In this document: one piece after another, positions 56,060 to 64,000 of the stretch | Position numbering within the stretch: the first letter of the stretch is position 1 | How the letters are laid out: each line of letters opens with the position of its first letter | Assembly: GCA_022747635.1 (NCBI GenBank) | Contig: JAKTNV010000024.1 | Span: 7,090,303-7,154,302, forward strand | DNA: 64,000 bases | Origin: Hetaerina americana | Taxonomy: Eukaryota; Arthropoda; Insecta; Odonata; Calopterygidae | Direction of reading: 5' to 3' | Position numbers and translations under genes: made by a program | The notes under the pieces: generated by a model | Database searches by the model: none | Told to the model about the DNA's origin: nothing | What the model saw: the letters and a program-made list of their open reading frames with translations, nothing else

Positions 56060-56555
56060 TTTTCCATTTTAAATTTCAGTAGGTGGCTCTTTACTCCATT
56101 TTGGCTCTGTACATCTGGGGTTTCACCATCATATGCATGGAATATTGGCAATACTTTCAGCCGAAAGAAGATATTTTATGAGAACCGATTAATCAACTGT
56201 TTGTTTGATACATTGATATTTCGAAATGTCATCTAACTTCAAATTCACATCTGTTCCGAACTGTGTGGTAATTAATCAGTGTTATAATCCGACTGAAATA
56301 CCACTCATGTGGTGGTGAGAGTTAATTTTGTACGCATGAAGAGTTGCAGATGTCAGGAGAAAAGAAACTTCGTGGAAACTTATCTATTTACAGAGAATTA
56401 AAGTTGCAGACAGCGTAAACAGGAACAATGTTTAAAAAAAATTCTTTCGAAATATCCACAACAAAATTAGCAGTGCACAAACTGACGTCCTCCACGCACT
56501 GGAAGAATTCGTATTATTGTTCCAGAAAGGAGTAGAAAAACAGCTCCGATGTATT
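56060..56555. other. no recognisable gene; 3' flank shared with tRNA-Ala pseudogene
   Basis: 56060-56200 resembles the sequence downstream of the decayed tRNA-Ala at 60210 (TTTTCCATTTT, then GCCGAAAGAAGATATTTTAT compared with GCCAAAGATGATAAGTTTTA). The rest is AT-rich. Confidence 0.45.
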
Positions 56556-56559
56556 TTGG

Positions 56560-57165
56560 GTCCATAACAATAAAGGATAATTCAAAAATTAGAAAACTTT
56601 CAAAGAAAATCCCCCAGATTTGTCAAAAATTGCGATAAGAAGAGAGTAAGCGTGACGAGTATGTTGGAGGCATTAGATTGGGAGCACCTAAATTAACAAA
56701 AAGTTTAGGGAAGACTAAGACTTATAGATAGTTAGAACACACCTTGGACTAATTAAGACTAAGGTGTGTTCTAACTTTAACTAACTAAGGAAATATTACG
56801 ACTTAACTTAATCTAACTAACTAAGGAAATATTACGACACCAAATCATTCTGGTTGACAACCGAGATAACATACTCGTACGAGTGCGAGACCATCACCGA
56901 CAGGTTCAAATAATCGTTCCTCCCTTGCACCATACACCATCATAGCAAGATTGAACTCAATCGCCCGAATATGTTAACTTGGAGACAAAATTTGAATGAT
57001 TTAGTCGAGTATTGCACCATGTACTCGTATAAGAGGCATGTGCGTGCATGTGTTAATGTGTACGAGTGATTTCGTAAATGCGCTAATACATATTCAAATG
57101 CACGTATGAACTCATGGTTGTGGATGTTTGGCTAGTGACCTACAAACACCGCCCCACAGCATTTC
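56560..57165 (+). pseudogene. old LINE RT C-terminus with 3' UTR
   Basis: Translation in changing frames gives QRKSPRFVKNCDKKRVSVTS-like and MLEALDWEHLN, aligning with KVQRKSARFVKNCYDKKTSV and LGDLGWEPLE of LINE-A, then TPNHSG and SNNRSSLAPYTIIARLN-like pieces for the SFFPRTISNHN end. A 45-base hairpin (56731-56775) and a tandem duplication (56781-56802, 56817-56838) interrupt it. The 3' UTR at 57000-57130 shares text with the remnants at 4.6 and 21.6 kb. Confidence 0.65.
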
Positions 57166-57419
57166 ATTTGTTTATGGAGTGTCGTGAAGATGAAGACGCA
57201 AAATTAAAACTCTAAGGAAAGCCATTCATCTCCAATAACACTAATTTATCTCATTATCTTATAACCGTACACCCCCTAACAGACATTATCGTCCCAGGTA
57301 ACAGGATAAGATTTCAATTCCTTAACTGCAAACTTCTCCTCCTCCACATCCTCTGACACTTGCCTACATCCCCTTCCATCACAGCTCCCTCACCCACCAC
57401 CGCATAAATCTGTCCAAAG

Positions 57420-57669
57420 TTTGGTTTGGTTGGTAAGTAACGCTCATTTAATAATAAGCTCTCTGAGGTGCGTGAAATCACGCCTCAAGTAAGGGGTGGG
57501 GGGCAGTTTATCTCCCTGTGCCCTCTGTGGTTTCCCAGAAAGTACTGGTGCTTGAAAAATCACACAGCATGGGCGAAGTTTAGATTTCTCATCGTCAACC
57601 AAAATCAAACCCCGGCCTTTCGTTCAGTAGACCCATGATCTACTACTCACTGGACTACCATACCCCTCT
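57420..57669 (-). repeat. probable tRNA-derived SINE
   Basis: On the minus strand it starts GAGGGGTATGGTAGTCCAGT, GAGTAGTAGATC (A-box-like), then AAGGCCGGGGTTTGATTTTG (B-box-like), then a GC-rich body ending in CCAACCAAACCAAAC. Head, body and simple tail have SINE proportions (about 250 bp). No second full copy is in the window. Confidence 0.55.
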
Positions 57670-57689
57670 ACATCAATAGAGCTATTTTT

Positions 57690-59480
57690 TGCACGGTGAC
57701 TTTTTACGCGTCATAATGCCGGGGATCGGCCTCTTTATTGTGTTGATATTTTTATTTCAATAGCCGTGACGTGGCATGCGTTGCGTACTTGTTTCCGGCG
57801 GTCATTGTCGGCGGGAAGTGACGCTCCACGTGAAAGAGAGCGCGATGAAGAGTACGCCCCCGCCTCAGATGCCGCTCGGTCAAGGTGACCAATTTTTGTT
57901 TGAACGTGTTGGTAAGCCGGGAGGACGAGATTCATCGCAAGGACCAGGAACCCAGCTCTAACCATTTGGTTAACCAATTAATTTCTCTATTTACTTTATA
58001 TCCTTTTATTGTTCGTGTTCTCTGTTAAAGGCCAAATCAGCGACTTTTAGTTCACTTTAGTCATATTAAGCCAATGCTGGACGGACACGGCTACGGATGC
58101 AAGAATAGCGGCTGAGACCTCACATGTGGGGCGCTGTTAAGTCCGGGAGCGAATCCTCAACACCATACCAAAAGCTCATGCACACAGTTTCGTCACTCCC
58201 ACCTTCCCTACTTTCTCCTCATATCGTTCCATCATCTTCCTCCTTCCCGCCACCCCCCCTTCCACCAGCCCCGCCGACCCATCCAAGCCTTTTCCACTTC
58301 CTCCTCCAATTCACCTCCTTCTCCCACACAGCCTCCCCTACTCCCCTGACTGCAAGACTGAGTCTCTGGGTCAAGGGAACGGGATACATCACTCGAAACC
58401 ATTTACTCATCCCCTAATCGCTTCCTTCATTTTTTTCTTTAAAACACCCGCCAAATGGACTTTCCTTTCCCTCCTGCCGGAGTGGTGTGCCGGCTCACTC
58501 GTCGCGAAGGAGTTGAGAGCCAATGGAATAGGGTAGTGATGCGGGGAAAGAGGTTGGGGGTGGAGCATACAAATGAAATTGCGAGCGAAGCACTTGGCTT
58601 TGTTGTTCCGTTTCGCTGCACACTGCCGGCCTCCTCGGTGTCAAGAGCTGCAATGAAAAAGGATGTTTACGCGCGACTTGTAGTGTGCTTCGTCATCACA
58701 TATTATCCATCCCTGGATTGATTTACCGCAACTCACCGTAAATTTCTCATTACTTCTCCGTTCCGTAGCTACCTACTTTCTCATGTTCGGATCTTTTGTT
58801 GTGAGGCTCTCTTTTCATTGCTGCTCTTCCTACGCAGAGCTACTGATCCATCCATACGGCCTCCCTCCCTTCACTCCACTCCGGTTGTTAATATCCCTCG
58901 TAAAATATGTTAAAATAGTGAAAAATGTTGCGAAATTATTTGAAGCTATGTAAATCCGAGCCGACACTTCAGGAAAAAGCAATGTTACTTAGGACGATGG
59001 TACTTTCAATTTCCTTGACAATTTACTTAGAGTAAAAGCATTTTAGAGTCAATTATAATGATATAATTATGAAACATTAGCTTTTGAATACGCTGAGTTG
59101 GGTAATTCCATACGTCACTTCGGAGACCATCACTATTTGAATGAGGCTAACTATTCCCTATTTATTAAATGGTTTTCACGTCGTGTAAAAACAAATGAAA
59201 AAAGAATTGTGCCGGTACTTTTTCTGCTGCATTTGTAGCGTTGGGCCTAATAAGTTTCACCTAGAACTTAAGATTCGAAACATTTGGTTCATAAGACCAA
59301 TTTTATGTGGGCATTAAATGATATTGATAGAATGGAGCAACTATTGCATTGATATAAATTTAAGCGTCACATTAATCGCACGCCATTAACAATACAAATA
59401 TATCAAAGTAAGATCCAAAACTACAATTTGAATTATCATTTAGAAGTTAAAAATTTTTAGGCCTCACCATATTAAGAAAT
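57690..59480. other. no recognisable gene
   Basis: 58150-58360 is C/T-rich and 58440-58640 has moderate CpG. Overlapping low-complexity frames on both strands match nothing I know. The remainder is AT-rich. Confidence 0.45.
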
Positions 59481-59485
59481 TTTAT

Positions 59486-59582
59486 TCATCTACATGATAC
59501 CCCGCGAGCCGCCGCTTGGGCGTGTGGCGGGGGGTGTTAGGTCACCAACCGTGAAAAGGAACAATACCACATGCAAAACAAA
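59486..59582 (-). repeat. LINE/SINE 3' end, short
   Basis: CATCTACATGATACCCCGCG, AGCCGCCGCTTGGGCGTGTG, GCGGGGGGTGTTAGGTCACC and AACCGTGAAAAGGAACAATA match the last 95 bases of the 394-bp unit in reverse complement. Confidence 0.78.
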
Positions 59583-59782
59583 AAGGATTATTAGGATTAG
59601 GAGTTACTTACACCCACCGTTCATGGTTTTATGTTAACAAGTCACGATGAAAATTTTCTAATAAATTATAACAGGCGATGATAAAATTAGATGAGAATAG
59701 ACTGTTGAAACGAATGAATTTAATACCAGTATCATCCTACGCAAGTAATAAATTGGGACAAAAGTCAGTCTTCGGAAAAAGT

Positions 59783-59854
59783 TGGAGATGCCGGGGATCG
59801 AACCCGGGACCTTTCACATGCAAAGCGAACGCTCTACCACTGAGCTACATCCCC
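59783..59854 (-). tRNA. tRNA-Ala (anticodon UGC)
   Basis: A perfect 72-nt cloverleaf on the minus strand, identical to the gene at 27142-27213 (acceptor GGGGATG/CATCTCC, anticodon loop TTTGCAT, T arm CCGGGTTCGATCCCCGG). A TTTTT run follows on the gene strand. Its 5' flank (59855-59960) resembles that of the gene at 55984, in inverted orientation. Confidence 0.96.
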
Positions 59855-60209
59855 TGATATTTATTTCGGTGAAGTCACATTCCAATATTGAATATTCATA
59901 AATATGTATTTTTCTTAGGGTATTTGAGTCGTTACTTCAACTTAAATAGCTTTAGTGGTATGCATGCGGATACATTGAAAGTTCACAGAATAGTGTATGT
60001 TTTGTCATTTTAATATCCTGTTAAACAGAAAGAACGTTGGCAGGCGTGGTAGGATTAATTTAAAATCATGCCTTGGATTCCGTGGCTCCATACTGAGGTC
60101 GGATCTTTTTGTATATTGTTTCCATTCGCTTGATCAACCTATCTTGTTATTGCTTTTTCCACCATCCCGTGGATGCGAGATCACGATCCCCTTTGCTTAA
60201 TAACTACTT

Positions 60210-60271
60210 GGGACGCAGCCCAGTGACAGAGCGTCCCTTTTGGACGTGAAAGGTCTGATCCCATGCTCCTA
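60210..60271 (+). pseudogene. tRNA-Ala pseudogene
   Basis: GGGACGCAGCCCAGTGACAG, AGCGTCCCTTTTGGACGTGA and AAGGTC follow tRNA-Ala to the variable loop. The anticodon loop reads TTTTGGA instead of TTTGCAT, and about ten bases of the T arm are missing before TGATCCCATGCTCCTA. Its 3' flank resembles that of the gene at 55984. It is a decayed duplicate. Confidence 0.8.
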
Positions 60272-60806
60272 CACCTTTTCCATTTTGGGTTTCTATTTTC
60301 AACAGATCGGTTTGTATGTTGGCCAAAGATGATAAGTTTTATAGATCGATTACTGTATATTGCTAATTTGTACTTTTCTGAATCACGAATGAAGACAGCA
60401 TAATATATTTGAACTAATAAAGAATATGGCAATCCTTTAACAGGCAGAGTACGAACCGAGACCAGTACAAGGAGGGTTCGCTATGCATTGAAGAAATTAG
60501 CATAATTAAAGGACCGCGAAGCATAATTACCAACGGTTGGAAATTTAGTTGTGCTTGGATTGGTCGCAATAACTTATTTTCATGCCATGTGCTGTTTTCT
60601 CCTTGTGAAATAATGGGAATAATTATTAAGGCTATGAACAATGCGCAGCATAAAAATCATTTGCAAAAAAAGAAGACGTGTTTACGTGAAACATAAAAAT
60701 GAAATATGTTTGTCACGGATAGTAACGGCGATAAGTATTAGCGATAAGCGACTTATGATGGAGTTATCGTATTGAAATATTTATATTTCATTTCCCTACC
60801 TACTGG

Positions 60807-61037
60807 TACCTCATCTTATTGGAAATGAGAAAAATAGTAACTTTGTGATTACACAGAAAATTTATTTCGATACGACCCGGGTTTCGACGTTCAACGTCAT
60901 CTTCAGGTGGAAACACCGAAACCCGAGTCGTATCGTAATAGATTTTCTGTGGAATCACAAAGTTACTATTTTTCTCATTTCCAATATGAATCGATTTCAT
61001 AAAGGTACGCCGGAAACCATCAATTACCTCATCTTAT
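60807..61037 (+). mobile_element. fold-back element FB4 with 13-bp target duplication
   Basis: TACCTCATCTTAT at 60807-60819 recurs at 61025-61037 and encloses 205 bp. Inverted arms 60819-60886 and 60917-60984 flank a centre that, on the minus strand, reads CTGAAGA, T, GACGT, TGA, ACGTC, GAAACCCGGGTCGTATCG. Beyond the right arm is a 40-base tail with TTCATAAAGGTACGCCGGAA, shared with FB2. It has no coding capacity. The arms are still about nine tenths identical. Confidence 0.88.
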
Positions 61038-62059
61038 GTAGTCACACATGAGGTAGTTTTGGTTACAAGGGTAGGCAACAGTCTCCTATGATTTTTTGAC
61101 CTTATGCTAATGTATTTACACGTGATTTGAAGTCAAGCAGTATGGCAACCAGGAAAGTAAGAGTGAATAGCATCCCGGTGGGACCATTGAGTCACAGTTA
61201 ATAAAAATCTCTAACAGTCTTTCCCATCCGATGTACGGAGTACTTCTCTCGGAGTGTTCTGCTGCAGTAATCTAAAAAAATACAGGTACGTAAGAAAACA
61301 CCATGATAAAACCAGGAATACGGATGCTTATGTGCATGGAGTCCGAGATAAGTGTGTTATTCCTAATATGTTATCTTATAACTTAAACTAATGAAGCTAT
61401 TGCTAAATTTCCTCGCAAGTTAAAATTGAAGCTTCATTCTACTGGGAAAATTCATTTCAGTCAAAAATGGTTTCGGGTAAATTGTAACTAACCAAATTGA
61501 TTTTTATATGTTTCGCTCGATATTCTTAATGCCAATAGAGTAGTCAGAAATCTTTGTGGGTGAGGTTTTATTTTCCCGAGCCGACCTAACGGGGGTTTTT
61601 GAATGAGTAGCATCGGCATACACACATGGATTAATCGAGTCACTAATATTCCTCTCCTCCCAATATTAACCAATCAGTTCAATGTGGTCGAAAGGACGGG
61701 TTTTTCAACTCAAAGAAGTTAATTAATTTTACTATATTATTGGCTTTTGCTACTACCTTCTCCTAGCGCAACTTATCAGTTAGCGTCAGATGGATAAGTG
61801 ATAGCCAGAAATACTTCTTTAGGAAAGGAAGAATAACCCATAACAGGACGAGACATAGCTTTAGTGATGGAGCGGGAACGCCAGTCACCCCCTACCACTG
61901 CCACGGCCCGCCAATGTTACTCAAAGATACGGTTTTCCGATTTATTTCGCGCGCTGAGGTTTGGAATGAAAATTTAGTCGTGAACGCGGGACTACTGTCG
62001 ACAGTGTGAGGTCCCAAAGGTAAATAGGAAACAGTCGAAGATTTTCAATCAACATTCAC

Positions 62060-62101
62060 AATCTTACCCTGCTAGCCAACACGAGGAGGTGGGACAGGGG
62101 G
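62060..62101 (-). repeat. degenerate LINE 3' hairpin-tail
   Basis: AATCTTACCCTGCTAGCCAA, CACGAGGAGGTGGGACAGGG is a reverse-complement LINE block with many changes. Confidence 0.45.
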
Positions 62102-62156
62102 AATGATGGGGGATGAAGATGGAGAGATGACGAGTTTTGAATGAGCTCATTCGTAA

Positions 62157-62225
62157 CTGGCTGGTGCTCTAACGCCCCCGCCCTTGCACCGACTTGCCGG
62201 TATTGTTTAGATGTAGATGTAGATC
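62157..62225 (+). repeat. LINE 3' hairpin-tail, shortened
   Basis: CTGGTGCTCTAACGCCCCCG, CCCTTGCACCGACTTGCCGG, TATTGTTTAGATGTAGATGT keeps the tail well, while the hairpin has lost bases. Confidence 0.65.
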
Positions 62226-63759
62226 TGGAAAATCCGCAAAATAGAGATGCAGATTCGTAAAGATCCAGAAGGAGGACGTTTTGCAGAGCAGTTCCTATGC
62301 GGAGTGATACCGAGCATTTGCTCGACCCGTCCACTCCGGGGTGGACGACCGGTGAATGGCGGAGTGCAGTGGCGATCTCCCTGGTTAGAACGATGATGAT
62401 GGCTAACGTTCGGGCAAACATGAGAGAAAATGAGAGACCGGTGGGGGACGGGAGGGGGTCACAAGGAAGAGGTGGTAAGAGAAGGCTGGTAGTAAGAGTA
62501 GAGGAGGCAAGGAGGCAGTTCCCACAAGAGCTTTGGATAGAGAGGGCTCTATCCTTAGTACTAATCTCGCATCCCCTCTCGGAATGAGGTGAAGGCGGAG
62601 TGAGGGGTGTTCATGGGGGTGGGTGGGTGCGCGCGGGTACATTACGGAACACTCACTGCCTTGGCCCCCATGCTCTCCCTCCAGCACCCCATCCCCCTAA
62701 TTCCGCCGTCCTGGGTTAATGCATGCCCGCAAACCTATATCGCTTCGTTTTTCCGTCGCGAAAGCTCAACGGCTTGCGAGAGAGAGAGAGAAAATCTAAA
62801 TAAGCGAGCGGAGTTGATCATTTTTTTTCCCTTCTTGTTCAAACCTCACTTGACACCGAAGGGCAGGGCTCGCGCGTCCCGAAGACGACGACGTGGCGAT
62901 GCGTCAGCGAGGTTGGTGCGTGCTTACTCGCAGCTCGGGGCTCATTTGTTTTTCCTTTTTATTTTTATCACACTTTTTTTTCAAAAGCGTTATTATTTTT
63001 ACCTCCTTCCCTTCCCCCCTCACTCTCTCTCTCTTTTTCTGCACCCTCCCTCCTGCATATTGCATCGTCATGCAAGTCCGTATCGTGCTTGGTGTACCCT
63101 CCAGGCGCGGACGGACTTTTGTGCTAGAAAAGCGTGAGCAAGCGGGCTCGTGCGTATTGTTTCAAGGCGTCCGTTGTCGTGGTCGGGGTGTGTGCTACGC
63201 TTCAGTATAGCACTTCGAATTGCATTATTGGATTGCTGCCCGGAGAGAGATAGAGAGAGAGATAGGGGTCGTATGCGTAAGGGGTTATTGCGAAGGGAAA
63301 GCTGAAGGATTCGCGATTGTTATAACGGGTCGGAGAGCAACACAAATATTCATCATATTGATCATTGAAAGTGTATGTGCAAGTTGAACAGCTTAGGAAA
63401 GATGTGCGAGTCACGTATCTCGTCTAATTCACCTTAACTTCGTGAAATAAAAATGCTCCTGCTACCAATGGATGAGTATGCGAGATAGCCAAATTGTTAA
63501 ATCCGAACTGGCATTTAGATAGTAATTTATGGTAAAAGAGAAAACTGACGTGAAAAAGATTTGAGCACGATTTTGGGAATTAAAAATGGTTATTGTACAA
63601 TTGTGTTTCTTTTTGCAATAATATCGAGGGAGCCTATTTTATCTTCAAATTGGAGTAAGAATCATCCTCTAATACTTGTGCAGAGAAGTAAGGACAAAGC
63701 TAAAGAGGTTTACATTGGCCTAGATTAAGCACCATTTGCATTAGTATGAACAATAGTAC

Positions 63760-64000
63760 ATGACTCCTACTGAGATTCGTCATTGTTTAAAGGCTGTTTA
63801 TGGTGACGATACTGTTGATAGGTCTACTGTTAATCGATGGGTAGTTAAATTTCGCGGTTACGAGCCTGGAAAAGCCATAATTGTAGATAAAACACGCAGT
63901 GGACGTCCGATCACTGCCTCAGATGATAAACATCGCAAACTCGTCGAAGGTTTGCATCAAAGTTACCGGCGAACCACACAAAAGCGTATCGCAATCCATA
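63760..64000 (+). pseudogene. mariner-type transposase, N-terminal part, cut by window end
   Basis: From ATG at 63760 the frame reads MTPTEIRHCLKAVYGDDTVD, RSTVNRWVVKFR, DKTRSGRPITASDDKHRKLV and continues to the window edge. This is the first helix-turn-helix, the RSGRP linker and the start of the second helix-turn-helix of a mariner transposase. A stop lies two codons upstream, and the usual first helix before EIRHCLK is missing, so the N-terminus looks truncated or degenerate. It differs from mariner-A and mariner-B. The catalytic part would lie to the right. Confidence 0.8.

Larger units (their letters stand above)
61040..63755. other. no recognisable gene; CpG-rich stretch at 62690-63200
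   Basis: 62690-63200 is CpG-rich with GAGAGAGAGAGA near 62780 and could be a promoter or first exon. The 176-residue frame across it (62607-63137) is low-complexity and matches nothing I know. Two LINE tails at 62060 and 62157 are listed separately. Confidence 0.4.

Noticed and set aside
57880..58050. Possible third SINE-2 copy (GGTAAGCCGGGAGGACGAG, GTTAAAGGCCAAAT)
   Set aside because: Only two short similarities, at the wrong spacing and with no tail.
62607..63137. 176-residue open frame near the right edge
   Set aside because: GC-driven open frame with low-complexity composition and no recognisable family.
1..64000. CRISPR arrays, operons, Shine-Dalgarno sites, phage genes
   Set aside because: The window is eukaryotic; no regularly spaced repeats or compact gene strings are present.

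Overview
This window looks like repeat-rich, AT-leaning nuclear DNA of an arthropod, most likely an insect. The grounds are non-LTR retrotransposons of the CR1/Jockey group, mariner transposons of the GVQW3-like type, eukaryotic tRNA genes without encoded CCA ends, tRNA-derived SINEs, and the lack of any dense or operon-like coding. The species cannot be named from the sequence. I recognise no host protein-coding gene. Nearly every readable protein is a transposable-element product, and most other open frames are chance or antisense frames.

Layout. 1-2358 is the 3' part of a nearly intact LINE (here LINE-A): reverse transcriptase, 3' UTR, GC-rich terminal hairpin and a GATGTA repeat tail. 2.4-5.1 kb holds a decayed tRNA-Leu, a perfect palindrome with 85-bp arms, a 394-bp repeat unit, an old LINE remnant and an intact tRNA-Leu(AAG). 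8.2-9.3 kb and 14.6-15.2 kb carry 5'-truncated LINE-A copies, with a second copy of the 394-bp unit and RTE-type remnants between them. 15.6-21.4 kb has no recognisable gene, but has CpG-rich stretches and a group of TAATCC sites. 21.4-31.8 kb mixes LINE debris, a tRNA-derived SINE with clear target duplications and two tRNA-Ala(UGC) genes.

31.7-33.9 kb is a three-level nest: an (AT)n microsatellite, a mariner inserted in it (mariner-A), and an internally deleted mariner of another family (mariner-B) inserted in mariner-A. A second mariner-A copy at 48706-50036 keeps an intact 357-residue transposase. 34.4-48.6 kb carries two copies of a second SINE family, an inverted-repeat mariner derivative and a fold-back tRNA-like repeat. 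53-61 kb has more LINE debris, three fold-back elements, two more tRNA-Ala(UGC) genes in opposite orientation with related flanks, and a decayed tRNA-Ala. The window ends inside another mariner-type transposase (63760 onward).

How the parts fit together. LINE-A supplies the reverse transcriptase, and its hairpin plus GATGTA tail recurs at more than twenty places on different bodies, which suggests that several element types share one 3' recognition end. The most unusual signal is a set of short fold-back elements (about 200-240 bp; at 3.3, 44.5, 53.9, 54.9 and 60.8 kb). Three have clear 12-13 bp target duplications, and near their centres lies a CTGA(A/T)GA - short stem - GAAA - GTC arrangement that resembles a hammerhead ribozyme core. 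I offer this as a candidate undescribed element family; the ribozyme reading is inference.
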